A DNA stretch of 64,000 nt from Microbacterium pseudoresistens (GTDB taxonomy: Bacteria > Actinomycetota > Actinomycetes > Actinomycetales > Microbacteriaceae), in contig NZ_JACCBH010000001.1 of the NCBI RefSeq assembly GCF_013409745.1, positions 2,790,001 to 2,854,000 of the forward strand, in the 5' to 3' direction. The notes beneath the pieces are model-generated. The model was not told where the DNA came from, did not search any database, and saw nothing but the letters and a program-made list of their open reading frames with translations. Of this stretch, positions 37,459 through 45,796 are shown one piece after another. Every line of letters begins with the position of its first letter. Position 1 is the stretch's first letter. Position numbers and translations under genes: made by a program.

Positions 37459-39396
37459 GTGACGACGAGCCAGCAGACCGACCCCCTCATCGGGCGGCTC
37501 GTCGACGGCCGGTACCGGGTGCGGGCCCGGATCGCCCGAGGCGGGATGGCGACCGTCTACGTCGCCACCGATCTGCGCCTCGAGCGGCGCATCGCGCTCA
37601 AGGTGATGCACAGCCACCTCAGCGACGACTCGGTGTTCCAGAGCCGCTTCATCCAGGAAGCCCGCGCGGCGGCGCGACTGGCCGATCCGCACGTGGTCAA
37701 TGTGTTCGACCAGGGCCAGGACGGCGAGCTCGCGTACCTGGTCATGGAGTACCTTCCCGGCATCACGCTGCGCGAGCTGCTGCGCGAGCACAAGCGCCTC
37801 ACCGTGACGCAGACCGTGAGCATCATGGACGCCGTACTCTCGGGTCTCGCCGCGGCGCACCGCGCGGGGATCGTGCACCGCGACGTGAAGCCCGAGAACG
37901 TGCTGCTGGCCGAGGACGGCCGCATCAAGATCGGTGACTTCGGACTCGCACGAGCCACCAGCGCCAACACGGCCACCGGGCAGCAGCTCATGGGCACTAT
38001 CGCCTACCTCGCCCCCGAGCTGGTCACGCGCGGCACGGCCGACGCCCGCAGCGACATCTACGCGCTGGGCATCATGCTCTACGAGATGCTCGTGGGCGAG
38101 CAGCCGTACAAGGGCGAGCAGCCCATGCAGATCGCGTTCCAGCACGCGACGGAATCGGTGCCGCGCCCCAGCGTGCGCAACCCGGGCGTGCCGGAGCAGC
38201 TCGACGAGCTCGTGCTGTGGTCGACCGAGAAGTCGCCCGACGAGCGCCCGAACAACGCCCAGGAGATGCTCGACCGGCTGCGCGCCATCGAACGCGAGCT
38301 CGGGATCACTCCTGCGCCGACGGCAGCGACAGCGGCGACGACCGTGATCGATCCCGTCGCACCGTCCCGCGACTCCGGCGACCTCACGCTGGTCATGCCC
38401 GGAGCTCCCACCGCCACCGCCCCCGTCGCGGAGCAGGCGCTCGATAACGCCACGCTGCTGCGTCGCCGCACCGCGACGCGACGCGCGCGGGGCGGGTTCC
38501 TGCTCGCCCTCGTGCTGCTGCTCGCCGCGGCGGCGGCCGGGGCCGGCTGGTGGTTCGGGTCGGGACCGGGGTCGCAGATCGCCGTGCCGGACGTCGCGGG
38601 AAAGCCCTATGCGGACGCCGCGGCGGTGCTGACGGCCGCGGGCCTGACCCCTGTCGAAGGCGCAGCGACCTCGGTGGACGTCCCCGTCGGCCAGACGATC
38701 GGCACCGATCCCGAAGCGCGCACCCGGGTCGACAAGAACACGTCGGTGACCGTCATCATCTCGCAGGGACCGGCCCAGCTCACGATCCCCAAGCTCAACG
38801 AGCTCACCGAAGACGCCGCGCGCGCCGCGCTCAAGGATTTCACCATCACGGTGATCGACTCCGTCGCGCTGTTCTCGCGGGCCGATCCTGGCATCGTCAT
38901 CAACGCGGAGGTGCATCCGCGCTCGGGTGACGTGTTCGAATGCGGCGAGGGCTGCACGGTGTTCGAGGGCGATTCCATCCAACTGCTCACCTCGCTCGGC
39001 CCGGTGCCCGATGTATCGGGCATGAAGATCGACCAGGCGACGGCCGCCCTCACGGGCAAGGGGCTGGTCGTCGCGGCCGAGAACCAGCTGGAATACAGCG
39101 ACGAGGTGCGCAAGGACCGCGTCATCCGCATCGCCGACCGCGGCGACGGCGCCAACTGGCGCCCCGGAGACACGATGACGCTCGTCGTCTCGCAGGGTCC
39201 GGCGCCCGTCGAGGTGCCCGACGTGTCGGGGAAGAACCTCGCCGATGCGATGCAGGAGCTCAAGGACGCGGGTCTGAATCCGACGACCAATGTCCCCGAA
39301 TTCGCGTGGGGCCTGTTCACCGCGTCATCGACGAATCCCGAGGCCGGTGAGAGCGTCCCCAAGGGCTCGACGGTGCAGGTCCGCGCATCCGGCTGA
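37459..39396 (+). CDS. pknL: Membrane Ser/Thr protein kinase with four PASTA domains (PknL/PknB type)
   Basis: 645 residues, GTG start. The kinase domain (about 18-290) is complete: ARGGMATVYVA glycine loop, K48, HRDVKPEN at 140-147, DFG at 160-162. An Ala/Thr-rich juxtamembrane segment and one membrane helix (FLLALVLLLAAAAAGAGWWF, near 345-365) lead to four extracytoplasmic PASTA repeats. Repeat two is degenerate and contains FECGEGC with two cysteines. Such kinases sense muropeptides or lipid II and phosphorylate division and metabolic proteins; local candidates are the Rv2175c-like protein, Wag31 and GarA. The position next to the Rv2175c-like gene and aroG supports pknL rather than pknB. 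Confidence 0.93.
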   Translation: MTTSQQTDPLIGRLVDGRYRVRARIARGGMATVYVATDLRLERRIALKVMHSHLSDDSVFQSRFIQEARAAARLADPHVVNVFDQGQDGELAYLVMEYLPGITLRELLREHKRLTVTQTVSIMDAVLSGLAAAHRAGIVHRDVKPENVLLAEDGRIKIGDFGLARATSANTATGQQLMGTIAYLAPELVTRGTADARSDIYALGIMLYEMLVGEQPYKGEQPMQIAFQHATESVPRPSVRNPGVPEQLDELVLWSTEKSPDERPNNAQEMLDRLRAIERELGITPAPTAATAATTVIDPVAPSRDSGDLTLVMPGAPTATAPVAEQALDNATLLRRRTATRRARGGFLLALVLLLAAAAAGAGWWFGSGPGSQIAVPDVAGKPYADAAAVLTAAGLTPVEGAATSVDVPVGQTIGTDPEARTRVDKNTSVTVIISQGPAQLTIPKLNELTEDAARAALKDFTITVIDSVALFSRADPGIVINAEVHPRSGDVFECGEGCTVFEGDSIQLLTSLGPVPDVSGMKIDQATAALTGKGLVVAAENQLEYSDEVRKDRVIRIADRGDGANWRPGDTMTLVVSQGPAPVEVPDVSGKNLADAMQELKDAGLNPTTNVPEFAWGLFTASSTNPEAGESVPKGSTVQVRASG

Positions 39397-39400
39397 CGCC

Positions 39401-39424
39401 GAAGCGCCGAGATCTCAGCGCTTC
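39401..39424. terminator. Possible short hairpin between the kinase gene and aroG
   Basis: GAAGCGC and GCGCTTC form a 7-bp stem with a 10-nt loop, straddling the aroG stop. The two genes converge with 18 bp between them. No U-tract is present. Confidence 0.3.
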
Positions 39425-40752
39425 TCGAGCTCCTCGGCCACGAGGAAGGCGAGCTCGAGGCTCTGCATGTGGTTCAGCCGCGGGTCGCACAGCGACTCGT
39501 AGCGCGTCGCCAGGGCGTCCTCGTCGATCCGCTCGGATCCGCCCAGACACTCCGTGACGTCGTCTCCGGTGAGTTCAACGTGGATGCCGCCGGGGAAGGT
39601 GCCCACGGCGCGATGGGCCTCGAAGAAGCCGCGCACCTCGTCGACCACGTCGTCGAAACGGCGGGTCTTGTACCCGGTCGCCGACGTGATGCCGTTGCCG
39701 TGCATCGGGTCGGTGACCCACAGCGGCGTGGCTCCGGAGTCCTTGACCGCCTCCAGCAGCGGTGGCAGCGCGTCGCGGATCCTGCCCGCGCCCATGCGCG
39801 TGATGAAGGTGAGCCGACCCGGCTCGCGCTCGGGGTCGAGCGTGTCGATCAGGGCGAGCGCGGTCTCCGGCGTGGTCGTCGGACCGAGCTTCACTCCGAT
39901 GGGGTTGCGGATCTTCGAGAAGTAGTCGACGTGCGCGCCGTCGAGATCGCGCGTGCGCTCGCCGATCCACAGGAAGTGCGCCGAGGTGTTGTACGGCGTG
40001 TCGGTGCGCGAGTCGATGCGGGTCATCGGGTGCTCGTAGTCCATGAGCAGACCCTCGTGCCCCGTGAAGAACTCCACGCGCGTGAGCTCGTCGAAGTCGG
40101 CTCCGGCGGCCGCCATGAACTTGATCGCACGGTCGATCTCTGCCGCCATGCGCTCGTAGCGCTGGTTGGCGGGGTTCTGCGCGAAGCCCTTGTTCCATGA
40201 GTGCACTTCGCGCAGGTCGGCGAACCCGCCCTGCGTGAAGGCGCGGATGAGGTTCAGCGTCGACGCCGCCGTGTGGTAGCCCTGCAGCAGGCGCGTCGGG
40301 TCGGCGCGGCGCGAGCCCTCGGTGAAGTCGTAGCCGTTGACGATGTCGCCCCGGTACGCGGGCAGCGTCACCTCGCCGCGGGTCTCCGTATCGCTCGAGC
40401 GCGGCTTGGCGAACTGGCCGGCCATGCGCCCCATCTTGACGATGGGCATCGATGCACCGTACGTGAGCACGACCGCCATCTGCAGCACCGTCTTGATCCG
40501 GTTGCGGATCTGGTCGGCCGTCGCCCCGGCGAAGGTCTCGGCGCAGTCACCGCCCTGCAAGAGGAACGCCTGTCCGGAAGCGGCGCGTGCGAGCCGGTCG
40601 CGCAGATTGTCCACTTCACCGGCGAACACCAGCGGCGGCAGGGCCGCCAGCTGCGCCGACACATCGGCGACGCGTTCGGCATCCGGCCACTGCGGCTGCT
40701 GCTTGATCGGCAGGGAACGCCAAGAGTCGAGGGCGGGAGTCTGCGGAGGCAT
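39415..40752 (-). CDS. aroG: 3-deoxy-7-phosphoheptulonate synthase, class II
   Basis: 445 residues, the class II (plant and actinobacterial) length. It makes DAHP from PEP and erythrose 4-phosphate, the first step of aromatic synthesis. Signatures: LLQGGDCAETFAG, GRMAGQFAKPRSSDTETR, FFTGHEGLLMDYE and WVTDPMHGNGIT with metal-binding Cys, His, Glu and Asp residues. TAGGAT lies 6 nt from the ATG. In M. tuberculosis the orthologue Rv2178c is likewise just past pknL. Confidence 0.97.
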   Translation of the reverse strand: MPPQTPALDSWRSLPIKQQPQWPDAERVADVSAQLAALPPLVFAGEVDNLRDRLARAASGQAFLLQGGDCAETFAGATADQIRNRIKTVLQMAVVLTYGASMPIVKMGRMAGQFAKPRSSDTETRGEVTLPAYRGDIVNGYDFTEGSRRADPTRLLQGYHTAASTLNLIRAFTQGGFADLREVHSWNKGFAQNPANQRYERMAAEIDRAIKFMAAAGADFDELTRVEFFTGHEGLLMDYEHPMTRIDSRTDTPYNTSAHFLWIGERTRDLDGAHVDYFSKIRNPIGVKLGPTTTPETALALIDTLDPEREPGRLTFITRMGAGRIRDALPPLLEAVKDSGATPLWVTDPMHGNGITSATGYKTRRFDDVVDEVRGFFEAHRAVGTFPGGIHVELTGDDVTECLGGSERIDEDALATRYESLCDPRLNHMQSLELAFLVAEELEKR

Positions 40753-40758
40753 CCTCCC

Positions 40759-40764
40759 ATCCTA
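40759..40764 (-). promoter_or_regulatory. -10 hexamer (TAGGAT) of aroG, leaderless arrangement
   Basis: TAGGAT on the minus strand lies 6 nt from the aroG ATG. The intervening GGGAGG resembles a ribosome site but touches the ATG and would be too close to work as one. Confidence 0.5.
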
Positions 40765-40788
40765 GAGCGGCGGCGCGGGGCATCCTGC

Positions 40789-41493
40789 TCAGGAGACGCG
40801 GGGCACAGCCGGTGTCGCGCTCAGCGCCTCTTTCACGCTCGAGGCGTACACGTCGGCGTACGTCTGCTCCCCCAGCCGGTGAAGCGCGACCATGATCTCG
40901 TCGGTCACCGAGCGCAGGATGTAGCGGTCGTTCTCCATGCCGGCGTAGCGCGAGAAGTCGAGCGGTTCGCCGATGACCATCCCCACCCGCACGACGTTCG
41001 GCACGCGCTGGCCGATCGGCATGGCTGTGTCGGTGTCGACCATGACCACGGGGATCACGGGGACCTTCGCCTCCAGCGCCATGCGCGCGATCCCCGTGCG
41101 GCCGCGGTACAGCCGTCCGTCGGGACTGCGCGTGCCCTCCGGGTAGATGCCGAGCAGGTCGCCGCGGCCGAGCACCTGCAGGCCCGTGTTCAGCGACGCC
41201 TCGGACGCCTTGCCACCGGAGCGGTCGATGGGGAGCTGACCGGTGCCCTTCATGAACAGCCGCGTGGCCCAGCCCTTCAGCCCGCGGCCGGTGAAGTAGT
41301 CGCTCTTGGCGAGGAACGACATCGGCCGGTCGAGCATGAGCGGCAGGAAGATCGAGTCGGCGAAGGACAGATGGTTGCTGGCGAGGATGGCGGCGCCCTT
41401 GTCCGGCACGTTCGCGCGGCCCACGATCCAGGGCCGGAACACCGCCTTGACCACGGGGCCGATCACCACGTACTTCAGGAACCAGTAGATCAT
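40789..41493 (-). CDS. 1-acylglycerol-3-phosphate acyltransferase (PlsC family)
   Basis: 234 residues from MIYWFLKYVVIGPVVKAVF. The acyltransferase motifs are clear: ASNHLSFADSIFLP (HX4D catalytic pair), GTGQLPIDRSGG, and GIYPEGTRSPDGRL. It acylates lysophosphatidic acid or a related lipid at the membrane. The start at 41493 is favoured over an upstream in-frame start because TAGACT lies 8 nt before it. It corresponds to Rv2182c by order and is divergent from the acyl-CoA synthetase gene. Confidence 0.92.
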   Translation of the reverse strand: MIYWFLKYVVIGPVVKAVFRPWIVGRANVPDKGAAILASNHLSFADSIFLPLMLDRPMSFLAKSDYFTGRGLKGWATRLFMKGTGQLPIDRSGGKASEASLNTGLQVLGRGDLLGIYPEGTRSPDGRLYRGRTGIARMALEAKVPVIPVVMVDTDTAMPIGQRVPNVVRVGMVIGEPLDFSRYAGMENDRYILRSVTDEIMVALHRLGEQTYADVYASSVKEALSATPAVPRVS

Positions 41494-41501
41494 CGTCGTG
41501 A

Positions 41502-41507
41502 AGTCTA
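41502..41507 (-). promoter_or_regulatory. -10 hexamer (TAGACT) of the PlsC-family gene
   Basis: TAGACT on the minus strand, 8 nt before the ATG at 41,493. The remaining 200 bp to the divergent fadD-like gene show no other gene. Confidence 0.4.
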
Positions 41508-41709
41508 GCGCCGTGCCCGCCGGGCGACGAGAGTGCCCGTGCACGGAAACGGGCGAACCGGTCACGGTCGACGAGCAGGGACTCCGCAGCTGCTACCGAG
41601 TACCATCACAGGTGTGACTGGGTTTCACAGAGAGCGGCTCCCGCCGAGGGGCGATCGTGCCATAGACTCCCTGGAAAGACCGTACCCGTCCGGTGCCGAA
41701 GGAGTTGCC

Positions 41710-43536
41710 GTGGTCCAGTTCGAAGTCCCTGCCGTCATTCCCGCAGACCCGCAGGCGAACATCACCGATCTGCTGGCGGATCGCGTCGACAAGACGCCGA
41801 ACCTGGCGCTCTTCTCCATCCCCTCCGGCGACGGCTGGAGCGATGTCACCGCCGCCGACTTCCAGTCCGCGGTGATCGCGCTCGCCAAGGGCTTCGTCGC
41901 CGCCGGCATCGAGCCCGGCGACAAGGTCGGCTTCCTCGCCCGCACCACCTACGAATGGTCGCTCGTCGATTTCGCGCTGTTCTACGCCGGCGCAGTCATG
42001 GTGCCCATCTACGAGACGAGCTCCCCCTCGCAGATCCAGTGGATCCTCGAGGACTCCGGCGCCATCGCCGTGATGGTCGAATCGGCCGAGCACTTCGCGC
42101 GGCTCGACGAGGTGCGCGGCGAACTCCCGCTCATCCGCGAGACCTGGCAGCTGCACCTCGGGGCGATCGACGACCTCACGGCTCAGGGCGCCGACATCGA
42201 GGACGCCGAGATCCAGCGCCGCCGCGGCCTCGCGAACGGCGACGACATCGCCACGCTCATCTACACCTCCGGCTCCACCGGCCGGCCGAAGGGCTGCGTG
42301 CTCACGCACAGCAACTTCGTGGAGCTCTCGCGCAACTCGGCGAAGGCGCTCGACGCAGTCGTGACCACACCAGGCGCGTCCACACTGCTGTTCATCACCA
42401 CGGCGCACGTGTTCGCACGGTTCATCTCGATCCTCAACATCCACGCGGGCGTGCGCACGGGCCACCAGCCCGACACCAAGCAATTGCTCCCCGCGCTCGG
42501 ATCGTTCAAGCCGACCTTCCTCCTCGCCGTCCCGCGCGTCTTCGAGAAGGTCTACAACTCCGCCGAGCAGAAGGCCGAGGCGGGCGGCAAGGGCAAGATC
42601 TTCCGTGCTGCGGCCGCCGCCGCGGTCGAGCACTCGACCCTGCTCGAAGAGGGAAAGAAGATCCCGTTCGGTCTCAAGCTGCGCTTCGCCCTGTTCGACA
42701 AGCTCGTCTACGGCAAGCTGCGCGAGGCCATGGGCGGCAACGTCGTCTACGCCATCTCGGGTTCGGCTCCGCTCGGCCCGCGCCTCGGACACTTCTTCCA
42801 CAGCCTCGGCGTCGTGATCCTCGAAGGCTACGGCCTCACCGAGACGACCGCCCCCGCCACCGTGAACCTCGCCGACAAGGCCAAGATCGGCACGGTCGGT
42901 CCTGCGCTGCCCGGCGTCGGCGTGCGCCTGGGCGAGGCGGACGAGATCGAGGTGCGCGGTATCAACGTCTTCAAGGAGTATTGGAACAACCCCGAAGCGA
43001 CGGCCGAGGCGTTCCACGACGGCTGGTTCCGCACCGGCGACATCGGCTCGTTCGACGACGAGGGTTTCCTCACGATCACCGGCCGCAAGAAGGAGATCAT
43101 CGTGACCGCCGGTGGCAAGAACGTCGCCCCGGCCGCCCTGGAAGACCCGATCCGCGCGAACCCGATCGTCGGACAGGTGGTCGTCGTCGGCGATCAGCGT
43201 CCGTTCATCGGGGCGCTCGTCACTCTCGACAGCGAGATGCTGCCCACCTGGCTCGCCAACAACGGCCTGCCCGCCGACATGCCGCTGGCCGAGGCGGCGA
43301 CCAACGACGCGGTGCGGGCCGAAGTGCAGCGCGCGGTCGACACCGCCAACGGGCGGGTATCGCGGGCAGAGTCGATCCGCAAGTTCACGATCCTGCCGTC
43401 GGAGTGGACCGAGGCGAGCGGGCACCTCACCCCGAAGCTCTCGATCAAGCGCAACGTGATCATGGCGGACTTCGCCGACGACGTCGCCCGGATCTACGAC
43501 GAACCGACCGCGACGACGACGGTGCCGCTGGGCTGA
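41710..43536 (+). CDS. Long-chain fatty acyl-CoA synthetase (FadD15-like AMP-binding enzyme)
   Basis: 608 residues. It activates fatty acids with ATP and CoA. P-loop-like LIYTSGSTGRPKGCVLTHSN, EGYGLTETTAPATV and GWFRTGDIGSFDDEGFLTI followed by GRKKEIIVTAGGKNVAP are the AMP-binding family motifs; the C-terminal lysine is in PKLSIKRNVI. The GTG at 41,710 (VVQFEVPAVIPAD) has AAGGAG at five bases, so the longer open frame is discounted. Order and length match Rv2187 (fadD15). It lies head-to-head with the PlsC gene, which suggests shared lipid metabolism. Confidence 0.93.
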   Translation: MVQFEVPAVIPADPQANITDLLADRVDKTPNLALFSIPSGDGWSDVTAADFQSAVIALAKGFVAAGIEPGDKVGFLARTTYEWSLVDFALFYAGAVMVPIYETSSPSQIQWILEDSGAIAVMVESAEHFARLDEVRGELPLIRETWQLHLGAIDDLTAQGADIEDAEIQRRRGLANGDDIATLIYTSGSTGRPKGCVLTHSNFVELSRNSAKALDAVVTTPGASTLLFITTAHVFARFISILNIHAGVRTGHQPDTKQLLPALGSFKPTFLLAVPRVFEKVYNSAEQKAEAGGKGKIFRAAAAAAVEHSTLLEEGKKIPFGLKLRFALFDKLVYGKLREAMGGNVVYAISGSAPLGPRLGHFFHSLGVVILEGYGLTETTAPATVNLADKAKIGTVGPALPGVGVRLGEADEIEVRGINVFKEYWNNPEATAEAFHDGWFRTGDIGSFDDEGFLTITGRKKEIIVTAGGKNVAPAALEDPIRANPIVGQVVVVGDQRPFIGALVTLDSEMLPTWLANNGLPADMPLAEAATNDAVRAEVQRAVDTANGRVSRAESIRKFTILPSEWTEASGHLTPKLSIKRNVIMADFADDVARIYDEPTATTTVPLG

Positions 43537-43582
43537 GCTCGCCCGTGACGGCCCGCTCTGGGCGCTGAGCCCTCGCTCTGTC

Positions 43583-43611
43583 TGAGCCCTCGACGCCGGG
43601 CCGGGGGCTCA
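43583..43611. terminator. Possible hairpin between fadD-like gene and def
   Basis: TGAGCCC and GGGCTCA form a 7-bp stem with a GC-rich interior, overlapping the def stop codon. It lies between convergent genes. It has no U-tract. Confidence 0.35.
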
Positions 43612-44100
43612 GAACCAGGCGCTCTCGCGGATCTCGCGCATCGCGACCTTGCGTGCGTCGGCGTCCAACCGTGAGATGTAGACGCGGCCGTCGAGGTGGT
43701 CGGTCTCGTGCTGCAGCGCCTGGGACATGAGGCCGTCCCCTTCGAGCACGACCGGCTCGCCGTCGAGGTCGATGCCCTCCACCCGCGCCCAGGGATGGCG
43801 CAGCGCCTCGTGCCACAGCCCGGGCACCGACAGGCATCCCTCGCCGGTGGGCACGGGCTCGCCCCGCACCTCCACGAGCACGGGGTTGAGCACGTAACCG
43901 ATGCGGTCGTCGATGTTGTAGCTGAAGGCGCGCACGGCGACGCCGATCTGCGGAGCGGCCACTCCCGCGCGGCCGGGAAGCTTGACGGTATCGATCAGGT
44001 CGGCGACCAGAGCGCGCACGCCGTCGTCGATGGTGCCGACCGGCGTGCAGACCGTGCGCAGCACGGGGTCTCCGAAGAGGCGGATCTCGCGGACGGCCAT
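43609..44100 (-). CDS. def: Peptide deformylase
   Basis: 163 residues. The three motifs are [17 protein letters not shown] with the metal Cys, and QHETDHLDG with the two metal histidines and the catalytic Glu. It removes the formyl group from nascent proteins. The ATG overlaps the stop of the upstream MinD-like gene by one base (TGATG), so both are translationally coupled. Actinobacteria often have a second def copy; this one need not be the main enzyme. Confidence 0.96.
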   Translation of the reverse strand: MAVREIRLFGDPVLRTVCTPVGTIDDGVRALVADLIDTVKLPGRAGVAAPQIGVAVRAFSYNIDDRIGYVLNPVLVEVRGEPVPTGEGCLSVPGLWHEALRHPWARVEGIDLDGEPVVLEGDGLMSQALQHETDHLDGRVYISRLDADARKVAMREIRESAWF

Positions 44101-45746
44101 CAGCGGATCTGCACTCGGAGGTTCTCGACCACGAGCGCGGCGAGCTCGCGGGCGGCCTGACGGGTCTCGCTCTGCAGGCCGTTGTAGTCCACGACGCTGC
44201 CGGCCGCGATGTGCGGGTCGTACGGCATCCGCACGACGTGACGCACCCGCGTCGCGAAGTGCGCTTCGAGCTCGTCCAGCCTCACCAGCGGCGCACCGGG
44301 GGTCGACTGGTTGAGCACGACGACCGCCTCGCGGGCGTTCTCGGCGTGACCGTTGGTCTCCAGCCAGGTGAGCGTCTCGGATGCGAGCCTCGCCTCATCG
44401 ACGCTCAGGCCCGCGACGACGACGATCGCATCGGCGCGATCGAGCGTGGCGCCCATGACATCGTGCACGATGCCCGTTCCCGTATCGGTGAGCACCAGCG
44501 AATAAAAGTGCGCGGCGAGCTCGGCCACCTGGTCGTAGTCGACGTCGCTGAACGCCTCCGAGACGCGCGGATCGGTATCCGAGGCCAGTACATCAAGCCG
44601 GGTGGCGTCGCGCGAGACGACCGCGGAGATGTCGTGATAGCCGCGCACCTCGTCACGGATGCGCACCAGGTCGCGCACGGTCTTGCCGTTGTGCCGGGCG
44701 ATGCGATCGGCGAGGGTGCCGCGGTCGGGGTTGGCATCGACCGCGATCACACGATCGTCGCGGGCGTCGGCGAGCGCCATGCCGAGCAGGGTCGTGATCG
44801 TCGTCTTGCCGACGCCGCCCTTGCGCGAGAGCACCGGAACGAAGCGGGCGCCTCCGTTGAGCGGTGCAGAGATCCGCGCCGACAGCGCCTTGCGGGCGCG
44901 CACCGCACGGCTATCGCCGAGGTTGATGCGGCGGCCCGACAGGCGGTACACGAAGTGGCTCCATGCGCCTTCCGGCTCGGGCTTGGCGATCTGGTGCGGA
45001 TCGAGCAGGCGGTCCGCGGTCAGCAGGTCGGCGCTCTCCCTGCGCTCCCCCACCTCGCCGAGGCGCTTGGCCGCCGTGGCGGCCTCATGGCGCGAGCGCG
45101 GCGGTCTCGTCACCGGCGCGATGTCGTCGGCCACCTCATCCTCCGTCCGGACATCTTCGACGCCCGGAACGTGCCTCACGTCTTCATCGACCACGATGTC
45201 GTCCGCAGCACCCGCTTCCGAACCGGCATGGTCCGTCTCCGCGTCATCCGCCGCAGCCGCGTCCGTGGAGACCTCCTGGACCTCGACCTCGTCAGCCTCG
45301 AACTCTTCAGCCTCGAACTCTTCGGCAGCGATCTCCTCGGGCTCGGCATCATCCGCATCCCGCTCGTCGACGATGGCGGCCTCCATCGGTTCCTCGGTCG
45401 ACTGGTCGGCCACACGCTCCGCCTCGACGACGGGCGCCGCCTCATCGGAGGGGACCTCGATGATGATGTCGGCGACGTCGGCGCCCTGACGGATGCGGCC
45501 GATGGGATCGGGATCGCGCACGAGTCCCGCCGGATCGCCCTCCATGATCAGCTCGGCATACGGGTCGTCGTCGACCACGCCGTCGTCGTCGAGGTCATCG
45601 TCGCTCGGCGGAAGGTCCACGCGCACCTGGGCAGTGGATCCGCCGAGGACGCTGATCGAGGTCGTGTCGACAGCACCGGCGTCATCGAGCACGCCGAGGT
45701 CGTCATCCTCGTCGTGCACACCGGGCCTTCTGCGATCTGACGTCAT
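44100..45746 (-). CDS. MinD/ParA-like ATPase with a long acidic N-terminal region
   Basis: 548 residues. The first 250 are low-complexity and highly acidic (for example [18 protein letters not shown]). A basic hinge follows ([20 protein letters not shown]), then a P-loop ATPase domain with the deviant Walker A motif [20 protein letters not shown] and [16 protein letters not shown]. The acidic-tail plus MinD layout resembles EspI-like proteins of mycobacteria, but no type VII secretion gene is nearby, so that role is not assumed. It may be a localisation or regulatory ATPase. A TAGGAC hexamer lies 6 nt before the ATG; def is coupled downstream. Confidence 0.82.
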   Translation of the reverse strand: MTSDRRRPGVHDEDDDLGVLDDAGAVDTTSISVLGGSTAQVRVDLPPSDDDLDDDGVVDDDPYAELIMEGDPAGLVRDPDPIGRIRQGADVADIIIEVPSDEAAPVVEAERVADQSTEEPMEAAIVDERDADDAEPEEIAAEEFEAEEFEADEVEVQEVSTDAAAADDAETDHAGSEAGAADDIVVDEDVRHVPGVEDVRTEDEVADDIAPVTRPPRSRHEAATAAKRLGEVGERRESADLLTADRLLDPHQIAKPEPEGAWSHFVYRLSGRRINLGDSRAVRARKALSARISAPLNGGARFVPVLSRKGGVGKTTITTLLGMALADARDDRVIAVDANPDRGTLADRIARHNGKTVRDLVRIRDEVRGYHDISAVVSRDATRLDVLASDTDPRVSEAFSDVDYDQVAELAAHFYSLVLTDTGTGIVHDVMGATLDRADAIVVVAGLSVDEARLASETLTWLETNGHAENAREAVVVLNQSTPGAPLVRLDELEAHFATRVRHVVRMPYDPHIAAGSVVDYNGLQSETRQAARELAALVVENLRVQIR

Positions 45747-45752
45747 GAACTG

Positions 45753-45758
45753 GTCCTA
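45753..45758 (-). promoter_or_regulatory. -10-like hexamer (TAGGAC) of the MinD-like gene
   Basis: TAGGAC on the minus strand, 6 nt before the ATG at 45,746. The last base departs from the TAnnnT pattern but the spacing matches the other leaderless sites. Confidence 0.35.
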
Positions 45759-45796
45759 CTCCCCCACCTTGCGCGGCCGTTGCCACCCGCACAAGG

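Noticed and set aside
44100-45746. EspI-like role in type VII secretion for the acidic-tail MinD protein
   Set aside because: No EccC, EccB or WXG100 gene lies in the window; the resemblance is architectural only.
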